DNA from: Methylopila sp. M107
GTDB lineage: Bacteria; Pseudomonadota; Alphaproteobacteria; Rhizobiales; Methylopilaceae
Length of the DNA stretch: 64,000 nucleotides
NCBI RefSeq assembly: GCF_000384475.1
Contig: NZ_ARWB01000001.1
Span: 4,018,122-4,082,121, forward strand
Direction of reading: 5' to 3'
In this document: positions 8,627 to 16,683 of the stretch, piece by piece
How positions within the stretch are numbered: position 1 is the first letter of the stretch
How the letters are laid out: the number at the start of each line of letters is the position of its first letter
The notes under the pieces: generated by a model
The model's input: the letters and a program-made list of their open reading frames with translations, nothing else
The model's database searches: none
Told to the model about the DNA's origin: nothing
Made by a program: the position numbers and the translations under genes

Positions 8627-10168
8627 TCACTTCTTCTTCCCCATCCCCGGGAACCCGCCGAGGCCCGGCAGGCGCGGCGCGCCTGCGCCGAAGCCGGGGA
8701 ACCCGGGAGGCAAGCCGCCTCCGCCGCCCGGAAATCCCGGCGGCAGGCCTTCCGGCATCTTGCCCTTCTTGAGGTCTTCCAGCGCCTCCGGCGGGATCTG
8801 CGGGGCGCCCCCGCCCATGCCGAAGGCGGCGCCGAGGCCGGCGAGGGGGCCGCGGCCGGATTTCCCGGCCTTGCCCATCATCTTCATCATGTCCGCCATC
8901 TGGCGGTGCATCTTGAGGAGCTTGTTGAGCTCCTCGACCTTCGAGCCCGCGCCGGCCGCGATGCGCTTCTTGCGGGAGGCCTTCAGGATGTCGGGGTTCT
9001 TGCGTTCCTCGCGCGTCATCGAGTCGATCAGCGCGGCCTGGCGCTTGAACATGGTCTCGTCGATGTTCGCGCCGGCAAGCTGCTTCTTGATGTTCTGCAC
9101 GCCCGGCATCAGCGACATCAGCCCGCTCATGCCGCCCATCTTCTGCATCTGCAGGAGCTGGCCCTTGAGGTCGTTCAGGTCGAACTGACCCTTGCGCATC
9201 CGCTCGGCGGCCTTCATGGCCTGCTCGGCGTCGATCTCGGCGGCGGCCTTTTCCACCAGCGCGACGACGTCGCCCATGCCCAGAATGCGGTTCGCGACGC
9301 GCTGCGGGTCGAACTCGTCGACCGCGTCCCACTTCTCGCCGACGCCGACGAGCTTGATCGGCTTGCCGGTGACCGCGCGCATCGAGAGCGCCGCGCCGCC
9401 GCGGCCGTCGCCGTCGAGCCGCGTCAGCACAATGCCTGTGATCCCGAGCGCGCCGTCGAAGGCCCGCGCCGTCTGCACCGCGTCCTGGCCCGTGAGGGCG
9501 TCGACGACGAGCAGGACCTCGTGCGGGTTGGTGGCCTTCTTGACCTCGACGACCTCGGCCATCAGGGCCTCGTCGAGCGTGGTGCGGCCGGCGGTGTCGA
9601 GCAGCACGACGTCGTAGCCGCCGAGGCGGCCGGCCTCCATGGCGCGCCTGGCGATCTGCACCGCCGACTGGCCGGCGACGATCGGCAGCGTCTGGATCTC
9701 GGTCTGCTTGCCGAGGGTGGCGAGTTGCTCCATCGCGGCGGGGCGCCGCGTATCGAGCGACGCCATCAGCACTTTCTTCTTCTCGCGGGTCGCGAGGCGC
9801 CGGGCGATCTTCGCGGTCGAGGTCGTCTTGCCGGACCCCTGCAGGCCGACCATCAGGATCGGCACGGGGGCCGCGGCCGCAAGGCTGATGGGCTTGGCGT
9901 CCGAGCCGAGCATCTTGACGAGCTCGTCATGGACGATCTTGACGACCATCTGGCCGGGCGTGACCGACTTCACGACGTCGACGCCGACAGCGCGGGCCTT
10001 GACGTTGTCGATGAACTCGCGCGCGACCTCGAGCGCGACGTCGGCCTCGAGCAGGGCGCGTCGCACCTCGCGCATGGCCTCGTTGACGTCGCCCTCGGTG
10101 AGGGCGCCGCGTCGCGTCAGCCGGTCCAGAATGCCGCCGAGGCGGTCTTGCAGGGCGTCGAACATCAA
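8627..10168 (-). CDS. ffh: signal recognition particle protein Ffh
   Basis: A 513-residue SRP GTPase that targets nascent membrane proteins to FtsY. It has an N domain (FDALQDRLGGILDRLTRRG), then a G domain with P-loop GLQGSGKTTSTAKIA, DTRRPAAMEQL, DTAGRTTLDEALM and TRLDGDGRGGAALS. A methionine-rich M domain (MQKMGGMSGLMSLMPG, MADMMKMMGKAGKSGRGPLAG) binds SRP RNA and signal sequences. The end is a Gly/Pro-rich tail (GGGGGLPPGFPGFGAG). Two adjacent ATGs could be the start. It heads the ffh-rpsP-rimM operon; its receptor gene ftsY is at 18224. Confidence 0.97.
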   Translation of the reverse strand: MMFDALQDRLGGILDRLTRRGALTEGDVNEAMREVRRALLEADVALEVAREFIDNVKARAVGVDVVKSVTPGQMVVKIVHDELVKMLGSDAKPISLAAAAPVPILMVGLQGSGKTTSTAKIARRLATREKKKVLMASLDTRRPAAMEQLATLGKQTEIQTLPIVAGQSAVQIARRAMEAGRLGGYDVVLLDTAGRTTLDEALMAEVVEVKKATNPHEVLLVVDALTGQDAVQTARAFDGALGITGIVLTRLDGDGRGGAALSMRAVTGKPIKLVGVGEKWDAVDEFDPQRVANRILGMGDVVALVEKAAAEIDAEQAMKAAERMRKGQFDLNDLKGQLLQMQKMGGMSGLMSLMPGVQNIKKQLAGANIDETMFKRQAALIDSMTREERKNPDILKASRKKRIAAGAGSKVEELNKLLKMHRQMADMMKMMGKAGKSGRGPLAGLGAAFGMGGGAPQIPPEALEDLKKGKMPEGLPPGFPGGGGGLPPGFPGFGAGAPRLPGLGGFPGMGKKK

Positions 10169-10379
10169 CGTTTCCGTATCTCGCGGGACGGGATCGCCCT
10201 ACGAGGTAAGAGGTCTGATCCCCCAACGCAAAACACGCCCGCGGACGCAACGCGTCGGCGGACGTCGACCTCCGAACTCATGGGAACGGGCGGCCGGTAA
10301 GGGAGTCTGACCTCGTCAGATGAGCGCGGACGTACAGGGAAGGGACGGGAAGGTCAAGGATTGGAGCATTGAGCCTCTT

Positions 10380-10526
10380 CCCCCTCTCCCCTCGCGGGAG
10401 AGGGTCGGGGGGGGGGGGCGCTTCAGGATTTGGCGCGACGTCGCGCGTCGAGTTCCATCCGGAAACGCCCCCTCATCCGACCTCCGCCTTCGGCTCCGGC
10501 CACCTTCTCCCGCGAGGGGAGAAGGG
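10380..10526. repeat. type C long inverted repeat with 12-G run
   Basis: Occupies much of the 10169-10546 gap upstream of ffh. The left arm CCCTCTCCCCTCGCGGGAGA and the right arm (10503-10525, complementary, ending GGGGAGAAGGG) each also form a local hairpin. A run of 12 G (10407-10418) follows the left arm. The core contains GCTTCAGGATTTGGCGC, which also occurs in the copy at 37568-37703, so these are members of one dispersed element. No gene is seen in this gap. Confidence 0.8.
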
Positions 10527-10546
10527 CGGCGCCGGCCGGGCTTACC

Positions 10547-12043
10547 TCACTTCTGCGGCTGCCTTGGCACCGGGGCGCCGGATTTCACGAGGTGCAGCTC
10601 CATTTCGTCGATCGCGGTGTTTAGGTTCCGCAGCAGCTGCGGGCGGCGCACGCGATGCATCGCCATCCAGCCGAGCCCGACCGCCATATAGCCGAGGAAC
10701 AGCAGCGCCATCAGGTTCTCAGGATAGTCAGGCGGCGGGAACAGGTCGCTGCCCGGAACGCCGATCGTGCTCAGAACGGGGAGCGCGACGAAGCCGACCG
10801 ACAGCGCCGCGATGATCAGCGCCTTCGGGGTGAGTTCGCCGATGCGTCTGAGATAGACCGGCGTCGCGATCGAGATCAGCATGTAGGTCACGAGGAAGCC
10901 GAAGCTGCAGAGCGTGCCGAAATAGCCCTGGCCGTCGAACGCCGAGGAGCCCGACAGATAAAGCCCCGCCGGCAGCACGAAGGTGACCAGCGCGGCGAAC
11001 AGCACGGCGGTGTAGGGCGTCTTGTTCGAGGCGTGCGCCTCGCCGAACACCTCCGGCACAAGACCGTTGCGCGCCATGGCGAAGACGATGCGGGCGGTCG
11101 AGTTCACGCAGGCCAGCGTGCAGGCGAAGAAGCTCAGCAGGATGCCGAAGTTCACCACCATGGAGACGGCGCCCCAGCCCTTGGCGCGGGCGAGCTCGTC
11201 GAGCGGCGCCTCGGCCCTGGCGAGGTCGAGCCCAGTCCCCTGGAACGCCAGCACCACGATATAGGCCATGAAGATGAAGACGAGGCCGGACAGCACGACG
11301 CTCTGGATCACCGAGCGCGGGATCGAGCGCAGCGGGTCCTTGGCCTCGTGGCCGAGCGAGGTCGAGCTTTCGAAGCCCGAGAAGGCGAAGACGGCGAGCA
11401 GCACGCCCATCAGCACGCCCTTCGGGGTCGCGCCCTCGAGCGTGAGCTGCGCCGTATCGATCGCGAAACCCTTGTCCCACCAGATCACGACGCCGAGCAC
11501 GAGGATCGCGACCAGGACCGTGCCCTCGATGTAGAGCATGGCGCGCGCGGAGAGCTGGATGTCGCGGTAGGCGACGTAGGCGGCGGCGATCGCCCCGACC
11601 GCGAAGGACAGCAGGATCGGCGCGTGGAGGCCGAAGGGCCCGAGGATCACGTTCACGAAGATCGCGAAGCCGCACAGCGTCGACATGCCGGTCATGATGT
11701 AGCCGAACAGCAGCGCCCAGCCTCCGAGCACGCCCGAGGTCGGGCCGAGCCCCTTGACGATGTAGCTGTAGAGCGAGGCGGGCGAGGCCGAGCGCCGCGC
11801 GAACTGGTTGATGTTGAGGCTGACCAGCACCATGCCGACCGCGCCGAGCGCGAGGCTGAGCCACGTGCCGTTGCCGGCCACCGCGAAGATCAGGCCGACG
11901 ATCGCGGCCGGAACGGTGGAGGGCGCGATAACCGAAATCGATTGGGCTAGAACTTCAGTATAAGTCAGGCTGTCGCGCTTGAGCGAACCGCCGCCGACGC
12001 TCGCCTCGCGAGAGTTCTTTCCGCCTTCGGCCTGTGCCTGCAT
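10547..12043 (-). CDS. APC superfamily amino acid permease
   Basis: A 498-residue inner-membrane transporter with about 12 TM helices. The APC consensus is seen in the first helices (SISVIAPSTVPAAIVGLIFAVAGNGTWLSLALG), in FSGFESSTSLGHEAKDP (the conserved FxGFE...EAKnP loop) and in CTLACVNSTARIVFAMARNGLVP. Substrate is not predictable from sequence; amino acids or amines are typical. The C-terminal tail is hydrophilic. It is divergent from dapF across a 428 bp AT-rich gap, and downstream (left) lies a type C repeat. Confidence 0.88.
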   Translation of the reverse strand: MQAQAEGGKNSREASVGGGSLKRDSLTYTEVLAQSISVIAPSTVPAAIVGLIFAVAGNGTWLSLALGAVGMVLVSLNINQFARRSASPASLYSYIVKGLGPTSGVLGGWALLFGYIMTGMSTLCGFAIFVNVILGPFGLHAPILLSFAVGAIAAAYVAYRDIQLSARAMLYIEGTVLVAILVLGVVIWWDKGFAIDTAQLTLEGATPKGVLMGVLLAVFAFSGFESSTSLGHEAKDPLRSIPRSVIQSVVLSGLVFIFMAYIVVLAFQGTGLDLARAEAPLDELARAKGWGAVSMVVNFGILLSFFACTLACVNSTARIVFAMARNGLVPEVFGEAHASNKTPYTAVLFAALVTFVLPAGLYLSGSSAFDGQGYFGTLCSFGFLVTYMLISIATPVYLRRIGELTPKALIIAALSVGFVALPVLSTIGVPGSDLFPPPDYPENLMALLFLGYMAVGLGWMAMHRVRRPQLLRNLNTAIDEMELHLVKSGAPVPRQPQK

Positions 12044-12261
12044 TGTCTAGTTCCGCCTGTCTGCGCCATGACGTGGCGGCGGAGCCGTCGCATCGGGCGA
12101 TCTGGTGTAATAGAACTGGCGGTAACGACATCATTCGATCGTAGGCGAACACAGATATGCATGCCTCACAAGGTGGTATGCTGTCGTGTTATTCGCGAGT
12201 CTCGAAGAAAATCTATCTCGTTCCCCGCCACGTTCTTCCATTCAATGGAAATTGATCGCTC

Positions 12262-12281
12262 ATTGACATTTTTATGTCAAT
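12262..12281. promoter_or_regulatory. perfect inverted repeat in the APC permease/dapF intergenic region
   Basis: ATTGACAT-TTTT-ATGTCAAT, two perfect 8 bp arms, lies in the middle of the 428 bp AT-rich gap (12044-12471) between the divergent permease and dapF genes. The position and symmetry suit a repressor or activator site, or a short hairpin; no known regulator is recognised. The rest of the gap contains no ORF I can support. Confidence 0.45.
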
Positions 12282-12471
12282 CACGTTCTCGAAATTCAAC
12301 TCATTCTATGGACATTGGCAATAAAAATATCGTCCGCGTCGGTCGACGGGCGTCTTGCGGCGACCGGCTCCGCCCGTGGCTCATAGGAAAATCATGCCCG
12401 CGGAGGATCGCCACTCGCGCAGACGATCGGCGCGGATTATGTGACGGTTCACAACCCACTTGGCCGAGCCA

Positions 12472-13344
12472 ATGTCCGCACTGATCGATCGTCCCTTCGC
12501 CAAGATGAACGGGCTCGGCAACGAGATTCTCGTCGTCGACCTGCGTGGGTCGGCCGCGCGCGCGACGGCGGCCGACGCGGTCGCGCTCGCGCGCCGGGGC
12601 GAGACCCATTTCGACCAGCTGATGGCGCTGCACGATCCGAAAACGCCCGGAACCGCCGGCTTCATGCGCATCCTCAACGCCGACGGTTCGGAGGTCTCGG
12701 CCTGCGGCAACGGCACGCGCTGCGTCGCCTGGGGGCTGATGGAGGAAGCGGGAACGCGCGAGGTTCTGCTCGAGACCGCCGCCGGCCTGCTCGCCTGCAC
12801 GGCGGGCGAGGCGCCCGATCAGGTGACGGTCGACATGGGCGCGCCGAAGTTCGGCTGGGCCGACATTCCACTGTCGGAAGAGTTCGCCGACACCCGCGCG
12901 ATCGAGCTGCAGCTCGGCCCGATCGACGCGCCGCTGATCCATTCGCCCTCGGTCGCCAATGTCGGCAATCCGCATGCGATCTTCTGGGTCGACGACCTCA
13001 ACGTCATCGACCTGCGCCGATCCGGGCCGCTGCTCGAAAACCACCCGATGTTCCCCGAGCGCGCCAACATCTCGCTCGCGAAGGTCACGTCGAAGTCGTC
13101 GCTGACGCTAAAGGTGTGGGAGCGCGGCGCTGGGCTGACGCTCGCCTGCGGCACGGCTGCCTGCGCGGCGGCGGTCTCGGCCGCCCGCACGCGGCGGACG
13201 GGGCGCGACGTGATCGTTACACTGCCGGGCGGCCCCTTGCGGATCGTCTGGCGGGAGGAGGACGACCACATCCTGATGAGCGGCCCGGCGACGTTCGAGC
13301 ATGACGGGCGGCTGACGGCGGAGATGTTTCCGGCCGCGGCGTGA
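12472..13344 (+). CDS. dapF: diaminopimelate epimerase
   Basis: A 290-residue enzyme converting LL- to meso-diaminopimelate for lysine and peptidoglycan. Both catalytic cysteines are present: the first in ACGNGTRC (about Cys78), the second in [10 protein letters not shown] near residue 222. The N-terminal [15 protein letters not shown] motif is standard. ATG 12472 is preferred to the in-frame TTG at 12460. In related genomes dapF, mtaB and ftsY are close together; here about 3.3 kb of accessory genes separates dapF from mtaB. Confidence 0.96.
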   Translation: MSALIDRPFAKMNGLGNEILVVDLRGSAARATAADAVALARRGETHFDQLMALHDPKTPGTAGFMRILNADGSEVSACGNGTRCVAWGLMEEAGTREVLLETAAGLLACTAGEAPDQVTVDMGAPKFGWADIPLSEEFADTRAIELQLGPIDAPLIHSPSVANVGNPHAIFWVDDLNVIDLRRSGPLLENHPMFPERANISLAKVTSKSSLTLKVWERGAGLTLACGTAACAAAVSAARTRRTGRDVIVTLPGGPLRIVWREEDDHILMSGPATFEHDGRLTAEMFPAAA

Positions 13345-13396
13345 CCTAATGAGACGCGTTGGCTAAGCTCACGCTGGAAAACGACAAGGCGTCCGC

Positions 13397-13684
13397 GTGG
13401 TGGCTGAGGCACAGACGACCATTTTGGAGCTCGATCCGGAGACCGGCGAACGCCTGCGCAAGCTGGCGGAGGACCGTCGCAGCGCGCCTCGCGCTCTCAT
13501 GAAGGAGGCGATCGAGCAATATGTCGATCGCGAGGAGCGGCGAAACGCCTTCCACGCCGATGGGCGGCGGGCGTGGGAGGCCTTTGAAAAGGACGGCCTG
13601 CACCTCACCGGCGACGAGGCGGACACGTGGCTCGATCGCGTGGCGGCCGGTGAGGACGTGGATCCGCCTGCGTGCCACGACTGA
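13397..13684 (+). CDS. RHH-type antitoxin of a RelE/ParE module
   Basis: A 95-residue protein, GTG start. The N-terminal segment TTILELDPETGERLRKLAEDRRSAPRALMKEAIEQYVDREE is a ribbon-helix-helix DNA-binding domain of CopG/RelB-like antitoxins. The C-terminal half (FEKDGLHLTGDEADTWLDRVAAGE) matches the acidic toxin-binding part, with the usual G-x-H-x-x-G/T-x-x-E/D motif. Its end overlaps the start region of the downstream toxin gene by 13 bp, as in functional modules, but that gene is frameshifted. The start codon choice is uncertain because no clear ribosome binding site precedes it. Confidence 0.8.
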   Translation: MVAEAQTTILELDPETGERLRKLAEDRRSAPRALMKEAIEQYVDREERRNAFHADGRRAWEAFEKDGLHLTGDEADTWLDRVAAGEDVDPPACHD

Positions 13685-13949
13685 TCTGGATGCTGGCGGC
13701 GCTCGGCGACGTCGCTTCCTGAGTCCAAAGAACCCGGATGCGGCCCGCCGGGCGGTGGCGACCATTAAGGCCGGTGTGCGTCATCTGGCGCGCCACCCAG
13801 AGTCCGGCCGCTGGCTTGGACAGGCAGATAGCGATTTACGCGAAGCCGTGATCGCATTTGGTCGTGACGGCTACGTCGTGCTCTATCGGGTCGAAGGCGA
13901 CGCCATCCACTTGCTCGCGGTGCGTCATGGCCGGGAAGCAGGGTACTGA
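13672..13949 (+). pseudogene. frameshifted RelE/ParE-family toxin gene
   Basis: From GTG 13672 the reading frame gives VPRLIWMLAALGDV and then stops at TGA 13720. The rest of the toxin continues in another frame from about 13713: RFLSPKNPDAARRAVATIK, then LARHPESGRWL, LREAVIAFGRDGYVVLYRVE and IHLLAVRHGREAGY, a complete ParE/RelE C-terminus. Functional relatives have a few extra residues (ARL/H type) between DV and RFL, so a short out-of-frame deletion of about 10 nt is the likely lesion. No alternative start serves the second frame, so the toxin is probably not made. Confidence 0.75.
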
Positions 13950-13960
13950 CGGCCTCGCGC

Positions 13961-15220
13961 TCACCCCTCGCGGCTCTCCAGCCGCCGCGTGGTGCGGAGC
14001 CCCGGAAACGCCCAGGCCCAGATCCCCGCCACAGCCATCGCGCCGACGCCGCCGACCACGATCGCGGGCATCACGCCGATGAAGGCCGCCATCGAGCCGG
14101 CGCGGAACTCGCCGAGCTCGTTCGAGGCGCCGATGAACATCATGTTGACGGCGTTCACCCGGCCCCGCACCTCGTCGGGCGTCCAGAGCTGCATCAGCGT
14201 CTCGCGGATCGTGACGCTCACCATGTCGGCGCCGCCCATCACGACGAGCGCCGCGATCGAGAGCCACGTCGTCGTCGACAGGCCGAACACGGCGGTCGCG
14301 AGGCCGAACAGGCCGACGCACAGGAACATGATGTGGCCGGCCCGGTCGCGGATCGGCCGGACCGACAGGAGCCCTGCGACCGCGATCGCGCCGATCCCGG
14401 GCGCGGCGCGCATCAGGCCTAGGCCCCAGGGGCCGAGATGGAGCACGTCGCGCGCGACAGCCGGCATCAGCGCGACCGCGCCGCCGAGCAGCACCGCAAA
14501 GAGGTCGAGCGAGATCGCGCCCAAAACCACTTTTTCGGAGAACACGTAGCGGAAGCCCGCCACCAGCGTCGTCCAGTTGCGCTCCAGCGTCTGCCGCGCC
14601 TGGGTCGATGTCAGCGCGACCGTCAGGGCGGCGGAGATCAGCGCCATGGCGGCCGCGACCCCGTAGGCGACCGACGGGCCCAGGCCGTAGAGCAGGCCGC
14701 CCGCGACCGGCCCCATGATGGAGGCGAACTGCCAGGACGAGGCGTTCCACGCGATGGCGTTCGGCAGCGCGACCTGCGGAATGAGGGTCGGGACGATCGC
14801 CCAGCTCGCCGGCGCGTAGAAGGCGCGCGCGACGCCGAACACGAACAGCACGGCGAAGATCAGCCGCACGTCCCGGTTTTGCTCGAAGGTCAGAACCACC
14901 AGCGTCAACGCGCAGAGCGCCTCGATCCCGGCGCAGATCGTCATGATCCAGCGCCGCGAGAACCGGTCGGAGGCGGGGCCGGTGAGCAGCACCAGCGCGA
15001 TCGCGGGCAGGAACTGGAACAGGCCGACGAGGCCGAGGTCCCACGGGTCGCGCGTGATGTCGTAGACCTGCCAGCCGACCGCGACCGAGACGATCTGGAT
15101 CGCGAAGGTGGAGGCGAGCCTGGCGAACCAGAACAGCGCGTAGTTCCGGTGCCGGAAGGCGATCGGGCTGTCGGGCGCCGGGCTCGCGAGCGGCGGCGCG
15201 TCTGGGCCTATCGATGTCAT
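13961..15220 (-). CDS. MFS transporter (EntS-like MFS_3 family)
   Basis: A 419-residue 12-TM major facilitator. The N-terminus AFRHRNYALFWFARLASTFAIQIVSVAVGWQVYDIT and the loop DRFSRRWIM (after TM2, matching D-R-x-x-R-R) are typical of the EntS/MFS_3 group of exporters. WTPDEVRGRVNAVNMMFIGASNELGEFRAG is the conserved second-half loop. Start ATG 15220 gives the standard short N-terminus. The transported compound is not predictable; some relatives export siderophores or drugs, but no biosynthetic genes are near. It ends 12 bp from the toxin pseudogene on the other strand. Confidence 0.87.
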   Translation of the reverse strand: MTSIGPDAPPLASPAPDSPIAFRHRNYALFWFARLASTFAIQIVSVAVGWQVYDITRDPWDLGLVGLFQFLPAIALVLLTGPASDRFSRRWIMTICAGIEALCALTLVVLTFEQNRDVRLIFAVLFVFGVARAFYAPASWAIVPTLIPQVALPNAIAWNASSWQFASIMGPVAGGLLYGLGPSVAYGVAAAMALISAALTVALTSTQARQTLERNWTTLVAGFRYVFSEKVVLGAISLDLFAVLLGGAVALMPAVARDVLHLGPWGLGLMRAAPGIGAIAVAGLLSVRPIRDRAGHIMFLCVGLFGLATAVFGLSTTTWLSIAALVVMGGADMVSVTIRETLMQLWTPDEVRGRVNAVNMMFIGASNELGEFRAGSMAAFIGVMPAIVVGGVGAMAVAGIWAWAFPGLRTTRRLESREG

Positions 15221-15408
15221 GCGGAGAGAACCTCGGGGCCGGGGCCTCCGCATAAAGCGCGGCGTGTCGCGAAGTCGAGGCGGCCGACGCGCGATCACGC
15301 TTGCAAACGGGCACGCGATTGACTCGCCGCCCGCCCCCCGCGACGGTTTGAACCCAAGCGACCCCCGTCGCGACCAACGATCCAACAAACGTCGCGAGGG
15401 GAAGTTCG

Positions 15409-15672
15409 ATGAGCGGTTCGAAGCAGTTCTGGCTCGGCCTCGCCGTGCTCCTCGTCAACGGATTCCACGTCGTGACGGGGATCGCGGCCGGCGAGGTCGG
15501 CGGCTTCGGCGGGCTGGTCAATCCCGACCGGCTGCCCTCGCTCGACTATGAGACCGGCTGGTATCTCGCGATCCTGGGCGTCTACGTCGCGCTGACGCTG
15601 CTCGGCCTGCTGCTGATCGTCCGGTCCATGACGGCCGCGTCGGAGTCCGCGCCGGAAGGGCCTGCGCAATGA
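15409..15672 (+). CDS. small two-TM membrane protein
   Basis: An 87-residue hypothetical protein. There are two hydrophobic helices: LGLAVLLVNGFHVVTGIAAG near the N-terminus and YLAILGVYVALTLLGLLLIV before a short polar tail (SESAPEGPAQ). The loop between them contains NPDRLPSLDYETGWY. A GAGG-type Shine-Dalgarno lies upstream (GCGAGGGGAAG). The stop overlaps the start of the next gene (ATGA at 15669-15672), so the two are translationally coupled and may act together. No known family is recognised. Confidence 0.75.
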   Translation: MSGSKQFWLGLAVLLVNGFHVVTGIAAGEVGGFGGLVNPDRLPSLDYETGWYLAILGVYVALTLLGLLLIVRSMTAASESAPEGPAQ

Positions 15673-16640
15673 TCCGCCTCGCTTCGCGCGCGGTCGCTCT
15701 CGCGGTCCTGCTGTCATCGGCCGCGATCGGCGCCGCGCGGGCCGAGTTCGCCGAAAAACCCTTCGCGCCCGAGATCGGGGTCCGCTTCCTCGTCGACGAC
15801 GTCAACGACAGCGAGACCGCGCAGCCCGACGGCCGGACCGAGACCCAGCGCGTCAGCCAGAAGGGCGAGCTCACCTTCGAGGCGAAGACGCCCGACGGCT
15901 ATCGCGTCTCCTACGTCGTGACCGACCTCAGCGTGACCGGCGACGCGCCGGCCGTCGCGATCGTGCAGCAGGCGTTTGGGACGATGAAGGGCGTCGTGTT
16001 CAAGGGCCTGACGGACGCGCGCGGCCGGCCGCACACGATCGAGAATCTCGAACAGGTCCGCGCGCAGATGCGCGAGATCGCGGAACGGACGGCCGAGGGG
16101 TTCGCCAAGGATCCGAAGGTCGCCGAGACGATGCGCGCCTTCGCCACCCAGCTCATCGTGCTTGACGGCGTCCAGGCGGCGGAAAACTACCTCGAGCCGC
16201 TGGCCCTGATGTCGGCCGCCCAGAACACCGGCCTGAAGCCCGGCGAGGAGCGTCGCGAGGAGGTCGCTAAGCCGAACCCCTTTGGCGGCGAGCCGATCAA
16301 GTCCGTCACGAGCACGCGCATCGAAGCGCCGGACCCCGACGGCGTCGCCATCGTGACCCGCACCGAGCAGCTCGACAAGGACAGCCTGAAGGCGGCGATG
16401 CGGCTGATCGGCGGGCAGGTCATCCGCAACATGGGCGGCGAGGTCCGCGGGCTGACGCCGGCGAAGTTCGAGGAGATCGTCGCCAAGCTCGACCTCTCGA
16501 TCGACGGGCTGTCGGTCTACGACGTGGCCGGCGGCATGGCGCAGGAGATCACGACCAACGCGGAAACACGGATGTCCGCCATGGGGCAGGCCATGCGCAA
16601 GAGCGAGAAGCGGCGCGTCACGATCATGCGCGCGCCCTGA
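15669..16640 (+). CDS. secreted hypothetical protein
   Basis: A 323-residue protein with a clear signal peptide (MIRLASRAVALAVLLSSAAIGAARA, cleavage likely after ARA). The mature part lacks membrane spans. It reads like a beta-rich N-terminal half (GVRFLVDDVNDSET..., GELTFEAKTPDGYRVSYVVTDL) followed by helical segments. It contains only two phenylalanine-rich stretches and no cysteine pairs or catalytic motif I can identify. It is coupled to the small membrane protein upstream by a 4 bp overlap. Periplasmic location is inferred; function unknown. Confidence 0.75.
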   Translation: MIRLASRAVALAVLLSSAAIGAARAEFAEKPFAPEIGVRFLVDDVNDSETAQPDGRTETQRVSQKGELTFEAKTPDGYRVSYVVTDLSVTGDAPAVAIVQQAFGTMKGVVFKGLTDARGRPHTIENLEQVRAQMREIAERTAEGFAKDPKVAETMRAFATQLIVLDGVQAAENYLEPLALMSAAQNTGLKPGEERREEVAKPNPFGGEPIKSVTSTRIEAPDPDGVAIVTRTEQLDKDSLKAAMRLIGGQVIRNMGGEVRGLTPAKFEEIVAKLDLSIDGLSVYDVAGGMAQEITTNAETRMSAMGQAMRKSEKRRVTIMRAP

Positions 16641-16683
16641 CGCCGGTGGCGTTTTCGCGCCGCTTGCGCCATACCGCGCGCCC

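Noticed and set aside
8252..10300. Very long plus-strand reading frame opposite ffh
   Set aside because: It is the antisense shadow of ffh and rpsP in GC-rich DNA; its His/Arg/Asp-rich composition has no protein signature. The same applies to long frames opposite the quinoprotein, TonB receptor and dnaA genes.
13672..13949. Programmed ribosomal frameshift producing an active toxin
   Set aside because: No slippery heptamer is seen near 13711-13720, and several residues present in relatives are missing, so a deletion mutation is simpler.
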